The translations under genes and the position numbers were made by a program. A stretch of 64,000 nt of DNA from Clostridia bacterium (GTDB lineage: Bacteria > Bacillota > Clostridia > Oscillospirales > CAG-272): contig JAFULR010000013.1 of NCBI GenBank assembly GCA_017483195.1, forward strand, positions 1 through 64,000, read 5' to 3'. Below are positions 28,008 to 35,555 of the stretch, in pieces. The notes below the pieces were generated by a model that did not search any database, was not told the DNA's origin, and worked only from the letters and a program-made list of their open reading frames with translations. How positions within the stretch are numbered: position 1 is the first letter of the stretch; every line of letters starts with the position of its first letter.

Positions 28008-28244
28008 TTAGTTTACACCTACGAAAATGAGAAGAAGGGCAACTACGAGAGAGTAGATACCTGTTGTTTCGGTTACTGCACAACCAAGGATCATAGTTGT
28101 ACGAAGATCGCCTGCAATTTCAGGCTGACGAGCCATAGACTCAAGTGTCTTGCAAACTGCGAGACCTTCACCGAGAGCGGGCGCGATAGAACCGATACCC
28201 ATACAAATTGCTGCACCAAGTGCTCTTGCTGCTAAAACATCCAT
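28008..28244 (-). CDS. atpE: ATP synthase Fo subunit c (two-carboxylate type)
   Basis: 78 residues, two membrane helices joined by the ARQPE loop (R39-Q40-P41). The ion-binding carboxylate is E59 in VTETTGIY, with T60, T61 and Y64 around it. Helix 1 carries E26 in APALGEGLA at the position of Gln32 of the Ilyobacter Na+ ring. This E/E pair matches the two-carboxylate Na+ motif described for Fusobacterium nucleatum, so sodium coupling is possible. The protein is short at both ends compared with 85-90 residue homologues. Confidence 0.95.
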   Translation of the reverse strand: MDVLAARALGAAICMGIGSIAPALGEGLAVCKTLESMARQPEIAGDLRTTMILGCAVTETTGIYSLVVALLLIFVGVN

Positions 28245-28285
28245 TTTTTAAATCTCCTTTAAAATAATAATAATTTTGAACTGTG

Positions 28286-29101
28286 TTATTTATTTGCATC
28301 GACATTTTCAGCGGGTGGAGGACAAGCTCCTGCAACGTAAACCATCGTTAAAAGACAGAATACGAATGCTTGTACAAAGGCTGAGAAAAAGTCGAAATAC
28401 AACGAAAGAAATGCGGGGATACCTACCTGAAGGAAGGGAGGAACCAGGCTTACGAGATATGCCGGCAACCAACCGAATATTGCTTTTGACGCAAGGGCAA
28501 GCGCAGCATATATAAGAGTTGTGAGAACGCCGCCTCCTGCAACGTTACCGAAATGACGGAATGCCATTGCTACGGGTTGGGCTACTTCACTGATAAGATT
28601 CATAGGGGTCATAACTACGATGGGCTCTGTAAATCCCTTGAGCCATCCTATAAATCCGTTGGCTTTGATATTATTATACCAAACCATTGCAGATGTAACC
28701 AAAGCATATGCAAGGGTTACGGAAAAGTCGGCGGTGGTTGAACGGAACAGCATAGTGGTTCCTATAAGACTTCCCATCATACAGGATATGAAGAGTGTGC
28801 CGATATAGGGAGCGAATTTCAAATTGTGCTTTCCCATGGTATCTTCAACCAGCTTATAAAGCATATTTAAAACCTTTTCCACTAATACCTGGATAGCACC
28901 GGGACGTTTTTCAATCTTTCTTGAGGCGATATAGCCCAATATCATAAGACCAATTGTTACAGCAAAAAGAGAAACGGTGGTTTGAGTTATAAAATTGCCG
29001 AAATTTCCAAAGATATCGACTATAGTGCCTTTGAACATTTCATATAACTCGTCTATTCTGACATAGACCTTTGGACCGGTAATTGATATTTCCAAGCTCA
29101 T
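28286..29101 (-). CDS. atpB: ATP synthase Fo subunit a
   Basis: 271 residues with about six membrane helices. The essential arginine is in QPVAMAFRHFGNVAGG, where most family members read LRLFGN. Helix 6 contains FVQAFVFCLLTMVY. It forms the ion half-channels next to the c-ring; with the c subunit above, the translocated ion may be Na+ or H+. Overlaps the preceding atpI-like gene by 4 bases (ATGA). Confidence 0.94.
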   Translation of the reverse strand: MSLEISITGPKVYVRIDELYEMFKGTIVDIFGNFGNFITQTTVSLFAVTIGLMILGYIASRKIEKRPGAIQVLVEKVLNMLYKLVEDTMGKHNLKFAPYIGTLFISCMMGSLIGTTMLFRSTTADFSVTLAYALVTSAMVWYNNIKANGFIGWLKGFTEPIVVMTPMNLISEVAQPVAMAFRHFGNVAGGGVLTTLIYAALALASKAIFGWLPAYLVSLVPPFLQVGIPAFLSLYFDFFSAFVQAFVFCLLTMVYVAGACPPPAENVDANK

Positions 29102-29553
29102 TCACCTCTTTTCTTTTTAATGACCTCGATTAAATAAATCAAGGGCTTGTACAATAACAACGGAATAAGGGTTGCAAGCGGATCGAAAAGCTTTGTAATA
29201 AAAGCAACGACCAGCGTGCCTATCATTATAACGGTTCTTAGTATGTATGATTTGGTCATAGCATTCTGAACCTTAAGGGAATTGGATTTAGCAAATGCTC
29301 GGGCTTCCTCCTCATCCATTTCCTTGTCTCCTCGAATATCGAGGAATTTTTTGATTGTTCGGTCAACGGACACAGTCAGAATCAAAAAATTCACAGTAGC
29401 AACCGCAGCTCCAAGAAGGGCACCGGCGGCGACTTTTAAACTAAAGCGTCCGATTATTGAATATACTGCGATGATCAGGATAGCTGCCACAGCCTCGCAA
29501 ATCGCTATATAAGCCACATCGGTATATTTATTTTTCGTTGTTTCTGTCTTCAT
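29098..29553 (-). CDS. atpI: ATP synthase subunit I-like membrane protein
   Basis: 151 residues with four predicted membrane segments (about 13-35, 40-62, 105-122, 125-145) and a charged cytoplasmic loop (DIRGDKEMDEEEARA). Its place directly before atpB and its topology fit AtpI (PF03899), thought to help c-ring assembly or Mg2+ supply. Sequence is weakly conserved in this family, so the call depends partly on context. Overlaps both neighbours. Confidence 0.75.
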   Translation of the reverse strand: MKTETTKNKYTDVAYIAICEAVAAILIIAVYSIIGRFSLKVAAGALLGAAVATVNFLILTVSVDRTIKKFLDIRGDKEMDEEEARAFAKSNSLKVQNAMTKSYILRTVIMIGTLVVAFITKLFDPLATLIPLLLYKPLIYLIEVIKKKRGE

Positions 29554-29809
29554 TTTTTCTCCATTTTTCTTTGCGCGATTTTTCCAAGCTATCCAGAGCT
29601 TTCATAGTTGAAAGTATAAACCGTATCATAGAAAGCAGTCCGCTAAAGACACCTATGAGGATGACAACTGCATAGATCCATGACGGAGCGCCCAGCTTTT
29701 CAACAAAAACCCAAGATAGGAGAATGCTTGCGCCTATATGCATTCCGAGTGTAAACAGGGATTGAAAAACGATATTTATTACGTAAATAGCGCTATATAG
29801 TTTCCCCAT
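29528..29809 (-). CDS. atpZ: AtpZ/AtpI family protein
   Basis: 93 residues. Two membrane helices (about 10-32 and 42-63) and a basic C-terminus rich in Lys and Asn. Size, topology and first place in the operon fit AtpZ (PF09527), which together with AtpI has been linked to Ca2+/Mg2+ transport and ATP synthase assembly. ATG 29809 with GAGAGG; a TTG just upstream overlaps that site. The 3' end overlaps the atpI-like gene by 26 bases. Confidence 0.8.
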   Translation of the reverse strand: MGKLYSAIYVINIVFQSLFTLGMHIGASILLSWVFVEKLGAPSWIYAVVILIGVFSGLLSMIRFILSTMKALDSLEKSRKEKWRKNEDRNNEK

Positions 29810-29869
29810 AAAACCTCTCAAAAATCTTCATATTAATATTATCATTATATTAGTTTACAAACCAAAACG

Positions 29870-29899
29870 ATTATATCACAAATTAAGATGAAAAATCAA
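29870..29899 (-). promoter_or_regulatory. ATP synthase operon promoter
   Basis: On the minus strand, TTGATT (29899-29894), 18 bases, TATAAT (29875-29870), about 60 bases upstream of atpZ. The rest of 29810-29994 is AT-rich with no other recognised feature. Confidence 0.65.
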
Positions 29900-29994
29900 T
29901 AGTTTACACAAAACTTTTTGCAAAAAGTGACATTTATCACAAAGTTTGAACAAATCGCACAAAAATTAACACTGTTCATTGTGTATTTATACAT

Positions 29995-30021
29995 ATAAAA
30001 AAGACCCAAAATTTGTGGGTC
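29995..30021 (-). terminator. Terminator of the M14 peptidase gene
   Basis: GACCCA (30003-30008) pairs with TGGGTC (30016-30021); the minus-strand transcript ends in TTTTTTAT. Confidence 0.75.
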
Positions 30022-30025
30022 CTAT

Positions 30026-30955
30026 TTATATTAGTATTGGGATGGTATATAGCGAGCGCTTGATCCGTGAGTAAATATCGTCATGGTCGGAAAACGGAAG
30101 GGGATTTTTACCGAGACCACACTCAATGGTGAATGAGGGACGGTCAAATTCCTCAATAAACCAATCCGTAAATCCTCCGTACTTAGCGGTACCCATGGGA
30201 AAGGAGATCTTATATCCCGTTAATCTTGAGATCGTTCTTGCTATCGAAAGGGAATTGTGAGCTTGATTTTGATTTTGATTACTTGTAAAGTATATTTCTT
30301 CTCCTTGAGTATGTAGCGATATGGCAAGCTCAGGCATTTGTAGCCTTACAAAATTGCACAAAGCGCGAGTTTCCGGTTCGCTCTCGGGGTGCTCGCCGCT
30401 ATATTTACCCGGAGCTCCGTTTATAATATTCATTTCGCGTTCGATTATTTTGTATTCTTTGAATCCTGCAGAATAATTGTGATTAAGATCTACTCCTCGC
30501 GCATTTGCTTGCCAATGGCTGAAATCGTTACTTCCATCATTCATCTTTATTATTCTTGATAGTAAAGCATTCTGATCAGATATACCGTTGATCGCGTAAT
30601 CCACACCGTCAGGATTAAGCATAGGAATGATAAATATTTTTCGAGTTTCAAAAAGCACTCTTGATGATATTTCGGATCCGCATCTGCCATTTACATAATC
30701 ATTGCAAAAGTCGTTTACAAAATTGAGAAGCAGGGCGCTTGTAATCCATTCCATTCCATGATGCGCTCCAATGTATATTACGCTCTTTTTACCTTTACCG
30801 AGTGTAATAAGCGGTAAGCTCCTTCCAAGCAGACTTTCTCCGATACTGCCGATTTTTATGAAAGGGAATTTATCTTTGATTTCATAAATTAATTGTAGCA
30901 TTGTATCATAATCAAAGGGCTTACTCTGTGATATGAATCTATCTTTTTCGCTCAA
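30026..30955 (-). CDS. M14 family zinc carboxypeptidase (peptidoglycan peptide hydrolase type)
   Basis: 309 residues. Zinc ligands H and E in GAHHGMEW, third ligand in SLHTQGE, NPDGVDYAI and NARGVDLNHNY for substrate binding, and the catalytic glutamate in FTIECGLG. This layout resembles gamma-D-glutamyl-diamino acid peptidases (MpaA / endopeptidase I), which act on cell-wall peptides. No signal peptide, so it is probably cytoplasmic and may recycle muropeptides. The start is TTG at 30955: AGGAGG lies 8 bases upstream, whereas no ATG is near. A single-gene unit. Confidence 0.85.
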   Translation of the reverse strand: MSEKDRFISQSKPFDYDTMLQLIYEIKDKFPFIKIGSIGESLLGRSLPLITLGKGKKSVIYIGAHHGMEWITSALLLNFVNDFCNDYVNGRCGSEISSRVLFETRKIFIIPMLNPDGVDYAINGISDQNALLSRIIKMNDGSNDFSHWQANARGVDLNHNYSAGFKEYKIIEREMNIINGAPGKYSGEHPESEPETRALCNFVRLQMPELAISLHTQGEEIYFTSNQNQNQAHNSLSIARTISRLTGYKISFPMGTAKYGGFTDWFIEEFDRPSFTIECGLGKNPLPFSDHDDIYSRIKRSLYTIPILI

Positions 30956-31061
30956 AAATATCGCCTCCTGAGAACTCAATTTATAAAGTATATGGAAAAA
31001 AATTAAAAATGTTGATAAATGCTTGAATTTTTATCAAAAATAGTATATAATTGTTGTGTTG

Positions 31062-31104
31062 AAAAACAAAAAAGCCATTACACGGAATAACCGCATAATG
31101 GCTG
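31062..31104 (-). terminator. tRNA-Thr terminator
   Basis: AGCCATTA...CGG (31073-31085) pairs with CCG...TAATGGCT (31091-31103) with two wobble pairs; the minus-strand transcript ends in TTTTTTGTTTTTC. Confidence 0.85.
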
Positions 31105-31108
31105 TTTG

Positions 31109-31184
31109 TGGAGCTAGTGAAAAGACTCGAACTTTCGACCTGCTGATTACGAATCAGCTGCACTACCGACTGTGCTACACTAGC
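31109..31184 (-). tRNA. tRNA-Thr (anticodon CGT)
   Basis: 76 bases. Acceptor GCTAGTG/CACTAGC, anticodon stem GCTGA/TCAGC around TTCGTAA (anticodon CGT), T-arm with AGTTCGAGT, and encoded CCA at 31109-31111. Decodes ACG. Confidence 0.95.
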
Positions 31185-31199
31185 AAACTCGACTTTCCT

Positions 31200-31228
31200 A
31201 TTCTATCACTTAATTCTTTTTTTGTCAA
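31200..31228 (-). promoter_or_regulatory. tRNA-Thr promoter
   Basis: On the minus strand, TTGACA (31228-31223), 17 bases, TAGAAT (31205-31200), 15 bases before the tRNA. Confidence 0.8.
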
Positions 31229-31266
31229 GTGATATATCAAAAATATTTTGAAAAGACGGAGAAATT

Positions 31267-32142
31267 ATGAATCTTTGTGACGTTAAAACCATTAAGCATA
31301 TAATGAGTGTTTTTGACATTAAATTCAGAAAGGAATTCGGTCAGAACTTTCTTATCAACAGATCGGTTGTTGAGGATATTGCAGATAATTGCGCGGACAG
31401 TGTTGAAACATCAATACTCGAGATCGGTCCCGGAATCGGTCCTTTGACCACGGAGCTTGCGCTCAGATACAAAAGCGTTGTGGCGCTTGAGATAGACCAT
31501 GGATTGATATCGGTTCTTAAATATACGCTCGGCGAATTTACTAACGTTACTGTTATTAACGAAGACGTTATGAAGGCAAATCTTGACGATCTTCTGAAGC
31601 CTTACTTCGATGCAGGAAGGGTATCGGTATGTGCTAATTTGCCTTATTATATCACAACTCCCATTCTTATGAAGCTTCTTGAATGTGGATTGCCCTTTGA
31701 TTATATTACAATTATGATACAGTCCGAGGTTGCGGACAGGCTTTGTGCAAGTGCCGGCTCCGGAGATTATGGCGCAATTACAGCTGTTTTATCATATTAC
31801 GGGGTTGCGGAGAAGCTATTTACCGTCAGCGCGGGGAATTTTATGCCAGCTCCTAAGGTGAATTCCACGGTTGTAAGAATTAAGCTCCATAAGAATAAGC
31901 CTTACGTCCCAAAGGATGAGAAAGCCTTGTTCAGAACAATAAAGGGAGCGTTTGAGCAGAGAAGAAAAACCTTGCCCAATGCGCTTGCGGCTGCGTTTGG
32001 AGAGCTTTCCAAAGAAGAGATAACGGATGCCATTGTGTCCTGTGGACATAAGCCTGATATAAGAGGTGAAAAGCTTGGAATTGCCGAATTTGTCCAGCTG
32101 TCCGATAAGCTTTATGAACTCGTAAAGAATAAAGAGAATTGA
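31267..32142 (+). CDS. rsmA: 16S rRNA (adenine1518/1519-N6)-dimethyltransferase
   Basis: 291 residues. RsmA (KsgA) dimethylates two adjacent adenines at the 3' end of 16S rRNA during 30S maturation. Motifs: FGQNFLIN at the N-terminus, SAM-binding LEIGPGIGPLT, acidic motif ALEIDHGL, and catalytic NLPYYITTP. C-terminal helical domain with FEQRRKTL. GGAGA lies before ATG. Twelve bases separate it from asnA. Confidence 0.95.
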   Translation: MNLCDVKTIKHIMSVFDIKFRKEFGQNFLINRSVVEDIADNCADSVETSILEIGPGIGPLTTELALRYKSVVALEIDHGLISVLKYTLGEFTNVTVINEDVMKANLDDLLKPYFDAGRVSVCANLPYYITTPILMKLLECGLPFDYITIMIQSEVADRLCASAGSGDYGAITAVLSYYGVAEKLFTVSAGNFMPAPKVNSTVVRIKLHKNKPYVPKDEKALFRTIKGAFEQRRKTLPNALAAAFGELSKEEITDAIVSCGHKPDIRGEKLGIAEFVQLSDKLYELVKNKEN

Positions 32143-32154
32143 TTTGGTGATATT

Positions 32155-33159
32155 ATGATTTACTATTCTGTACCGGCGAATTACAAATCAATATTGACGC
32201 TTAAGGAAACGCAAATTGCTATCAAGAAGATCAAGGATTTTTTTGAAAGGCAACTTGCGGTTGAGCTTAATCTTACGCGTGTTTCAGCGCCGATATTCGT
32301 TCCTTCCGAAAGCGGATTGAACGATAATCTAAACGGTCATGAGAGACCGGTAACTTTTGATGCTGCTTGCGGTGAAGATCTTGAGATCGTGCACTCTCTT
32401 GCAAAATGGAAAAGAATGGCGCTTAAAACTTACGGATTTTCTCTTCACGAAGGTCTTTATACCGATATGAATGCTATCCGCCGTGATGAAGATCTTGATA
32501 ATATCCACTCGATGTTCGTTGACCAATGGGACTGGGAGAGAATTATTGATAAATGCGAAAGAAACGAAATCGTGTTGAAAAAGACTGTTAAGGCTATATA
32601 TAGAGCTTTAAGGCATACCGAAATTTATATTTCCGGAGAATATCCCTTTGTTGAGAGGGCTCTTCCCGAAGAAATTACGTTTGTTACTACTCAAGAGCTC
32701 GCGGATATGTATCCCGATCTTTCTCCGAAAGAAAGAGAGTACCGTATATGCAAGGACAAAAAGGCGGTATTTTTATCTCAAATCGGAGGGAAGCTCAAAT
32801 CAGGAAGTAAGCACGATGGAAGAGCTCCTGACTATGATGATTGGATGCTTAACGGAGACATTCTGGTTTATTATCCTGTGCTTGATATTGCCCTTGAGCT
32901 ATCCTCTATGGGTATCAGAGTTGACGAAGAGGCAATGAAAAGGCAGCTTGAAATCAGCGGTTGTAATAACAGAGCTGAGCTTCCGTTTCACAAGTCTTTG
33001 CTAAATGGGGAATTGCCATATACCATAGGTGGAGGTATCGGTCAATCAAGAATGTGTATGTTCTTTTTAAGAAAGGCTCATATTGGCGAGGTTCAGTCCT
33101 CGTTTTGGTCTGATGAGGATAGAAAAGAATGTCGGGAAAAGGGCATAAGCTTGTTATAA
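32155..33159 (+). CDS. asnA: Aspartate--ammonia ligase (asparagine synthetase A)
   Basis: 334 residues, standard length. AsnA makes asparagine from aspartate, ammonia and ATP and has a class II aminoacyl-tRNA-synthetase-like fold. Signature stretches: [47 protein letters not shown] and [11 protein letters not shown] (motif 3 arginine). Probably co-transcribed with rsmA. Confidence 0.95.
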   Translation: MIYYSVPANYKSILTLKETQIAIKKIKDFFERQLAVELNLTRVSAPIFVPSESGLNDNLNGHERPVTFDAACGEDLEIVHSLAKWKRMALKTYGFSLHEGLYTDMNAIRRDEDLDNIHSMFVDQWDWERIIDKCERNEIVLKKTVKAIYRALRHTEIYISGEYPFVERALPEEITFVTTQELADMYPDLSPKEREYRICKDKKAVFLSQIGGKLKSGSKHDGRAPDYDDWMLNGDILVYYPVLDIALELSSMGIRVDEEAMKRQLEISGCNNRAELPFHKSLLNGELPYTIGGGIGQSRMCMFFLRKAHIGEVQSSFWSDEDRKECREKGISLL

Positions 33160-33162
33160 ACG

Positions 33163-33198
33163 AAAAGGGACTTTGAATTCAAAAAGTCCCTTTATTTT
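33163..33198 (+). terminator. asnA terminator
   Basis: AAAGGGACTTT (33164-33174) pairs with AAAGTCCCTTT (33183-33193), followed by ATTTTTG. Confidence 0.88.
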
Positions 33199-33222
33199 TG
33201 CGCTGAAATATTGTTAATTCTA

Positions 33223-33264
33223 TTGACAAATTAAAGTTTTATGCTATAATAGTTAACGTGTTAA
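33223..33264 (+). promoter_or_regulatory. marR-ABC promoter with overlapping palindromic operator
   Basis: TTGACA (33223-33228), 16 bases, TATAAT (33245-33250). Directly after the -10 lies TTAAC-GT-GTTAA (33253-33264), a perfect palindrome covering the expected start site. This is a likely autoregulatory site for the MarR protein encoded just downstream. Confidence 0.78.
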
Positions 33265-33285
33265 ATGTTTTTTGGAGGGATCAAT

Positions 33286-33759
33286 ATGGATGATAATTTT
33301 GAATTATACAAATTAACCATGCGAAAAATGATGCACATTGCAAGACTTCACAGATCGGTTTTTGAAAGAAATATTTCAAAAATGGGTATTCATCACAGTC
33401 AGCATCATTTACTGATGTATATTGCGTCAAAAGGAGAGATAAATTCTCAGAAGGAGATAGCTGAAAAATTCGGTATTTCATCGGCTGCTGTAGCTCGCTC
33501 ATTAAAGGAGCTTGAGTCCGAAGGGTATATTACCAAAAAGGCAATCAAAGATGATTCCAGATTTAATAAAATAGTTATTACCGAGAAGGGAAAAGAGATT
33601 GCTCAGGCGTCTCACCGAATGTTCAAGGAAACCGATGCGTCTGTTTTTGAAGACTTTTCAAAAGAAGACTTTATTCACTTCAACGCTTGTCTTGATAAGC
33701 TTGAAGGAAAGCTGATAGAGAAAAATGAAGAAAGCTGTTGTACGAGGAAAAGCAAATGA
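33286..33759 (+). CDS. MarR family transcriptional regulator
   Basis: 157 residues. A winged-helix DNA-binding domain (about 45-105) with the recognition helix SSAAVARSLKELESEG and wing KDDSRFNKIVITEKG, flanked by helices for dimerisation. The C-terminus has adjacent cysteines (ESCCTRKSK), which might sense redox or metal, though that is only a guess. GGAGGG precedes ATG 33286. Its stop overlaps the start of the ABC gene (ATGA), so regulator and exporter are co-expressed; most MarR proteins in this position repress the exporter until a ligand binds. Confidence 0.9.
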   Translation: MDDNFELYKLTMRKMMHIARLHRSVFERNISKMGIHHSQHHLLMYIASKGEINSQKEIAEKFGISSAAVARSLKELESEGYITKKAIKDDSRFNKIVITEKGKEIAQASHRMFKETDASVFEDFSKEDFIHFNACLDKLEGKLIEKNEESCCTRKSK

Positions 33760-35555
33760 AAAAGAACAAAACTATTAATTGGTGGAAATACATTAAACCG
33801 TACTTACCGTACTTTATTCTCGGACCTCTTTGCATGATAATTGAGGTTGTTGGCGAGATACTTATGCCAAGATTGCTCGCTTATATAATAGATCTTGGCA
33901 TTGACGGAAAAACAGAAAAGGTCCCGGGAATTATTTTGTGGCTTTACGATAAAATCGGAAGTAATGCCTATTTTATTGTAGCAATTGCCGTTGGCATGAT
34001 ACTTACCGCTATTCTAATGATGATCGGCGGCGTGGGGGGAGCATATTTCGGAGGAAAGGCATCCGTTAATTTTGCAACCGATTTGAGAGCAGATCTCTAT
34101 AAAAAGATACAAAGCTTTTCATTTTCAAATATCGACCATTTCAGCTCTGCTTCATTGGTAACAAGACTTACTAATGATATTACTCAGCTTCAGAACTTTG
34201 TGAATATGATGTTGAGAATGTTCTTCCGTTCTCCCGGTATGCTTATAGGAGCCCTTATTATGGCAACGAGTCTTAATCCTTCACTTTCAACCGTACTTGC
34301 GGTTTCAGTGCCTGTAATGTTGGTATCCATCGGATGCATTGTTGTTCGAGGATTTCCTCTGTTTGGAAAAATGCAGACAAAAATCGATGCCTTGAATGCC
34401 AGAGTGCAGGAAAATCTTACGAACGTTAGGGTTGTAAAATCATTTGTACGAGAGGATTTCGAGGAAGAGAAGTTTAATCAGGCAAACTCCGATCTTAAGA
34501 ATACCGCCGGCAGAGCTATGAAAAACATGATACTCATGTCACCCGTTATGACATTCATTATGAATGCTACTTCTATTGCGGTATATTGGTTTGGCGGACA
34601 GCAGCTTCTTGGCGGAGAAATGGGTACGGGAGATTTTGCTTCCTTCGTTACCTATATTACCCAGATTCTCTCGTCGCTTATGATGGTTACGTTTTTGTTT
34701 ATGATGTTTTCGAGATCTATGGCATCTGCAAAAAGAATAGCCGAGGTTATGAATGAGGAGATTGATATCGTTGATCTTGCCAAATCATCAGATCATACGG
34801 TGCAGCGCGGCGAGATTGAATTTCGTAATGTTTCATTCCGCTACTATAAGGACAGTGTAGGCAAGGTGCTTGATAATATAAATCTCAAAATCAATGCAGG
34901 TGACACGGTTGGCATCATAGGATCTACGGGCTGCGGAAAAACAACACTTGTTTCTATGATAGCAAGACTTTATGATGTGGATGAGGGTGAGGTTTTGGTT
35001 GACGGTATTAACGTTAAGGATTACTCACTTTATAATCTTCGTGAAGGAGTCGGTATGGTGCTCCAAAAGAACGTACTGTTCTCTGGAAGCATTATAGATA
35101 ATCTTCGTTGGGGTGATAGCGATGCCACTATGGAGGAAATCCGCGAAGCAGCTGATTATGCGCAAGCGGACGGATTCATAACAAGCTTCACCGATGGATA
35201 CAATATGGACCTTGGTCAGGGCGGTACTAATGTTTCAGGCGGACAGAAGCAGCGTCTTTGTATTGCGAGAGCATTACTAAAAAAGCCCAAAATACTCATT
35301 CTTGATGACTCGACGAGCGCTGTCGATATGGCAACCGAGGCGAGAATTCGAGATGCATTTAAAAACAGCTTGAATGATTCTACCAAGATAATCATTGCAC
35401 AACGAATAAATTCCGTTAAGGATGCAGACGAAATCATAGTGCTTGATGAGGGCAGAATAACCGGCGTGGGAACTCACGAATATTTACTTGAAAACAACGT
35501 GGAATACCAGGAAATTTATTATTCTCAGATGGATAAGAAGGAGGAAAAGAAATAA
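33756..35555 (+). CDS. ABC exporter half-transporter, degenerate NBD
   Basis: 599 residues: six-helix ABC membrane domain (about 1-310) and an ATPase domain. Walker A GSTGCGKTT and signature VSGGQKQR are intact, but the catalytic glutamate after Walker B is aspartate (LILDDSTSAVD) and the switch histidine is replaced by glutamine (IIAQRIN). This is the usual degenerate partner of heterodimeric multidrug exporters such as TM287/288 or BmrCD. ATG 33756 overlaps the marR stop; the next gene overlaps by one base (TAATG). Confidence 0.92.
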   Translation: MKKNKTINWWKYIKPYLPYFILGPLCMIIEVVGEILMPRLLAYIIDLGIDGKTEKVPGIILWLYDKIGSNAYFIVAIAVGMILTAILMMIGGVGGAYFGGKASVNFATDLRADLYKKIQSFSFSNIDHFSSASLVTRLTNDITQLQNFVNMMLRMFFRSPGMLIGALIMATSLNPSLSTVLAVSVPVMLVSIGCIVVRGFPLFGKMQTKIDALNARVQENLTNVRVVKSFVREDFEEEKFNQANSDLKNTAGRAMKNMILMSPVMTFIMNATSIAVYWFGGQQLLGGEMGTGDFASFVTYITQILSSLMMVTFLFMMFSRSMASAKRIAEVMNEEIDIVDLAKSSDHTVQRGEIEFRNVSFRYYKDSVGKVLDNINLKINAGDTVGIIGSTGCGKTTLVSMIARLYDVDEGEVLVDGINVKDYSLYNLREGVGMVLQKNVLFSGSIIDNLRWGDSDATMEEIREAADYAQADGFITSFTDGYNMDLGQGGTNVSGGQKQRLCIARALLKKPKILILDDSTSAVDMATEARIRDAFKNSLNDSTKIIIAQRINSVKDADEIIVLDEGRITGVGTHEYLLENNVEYQEIYYSQMDKKEEKK

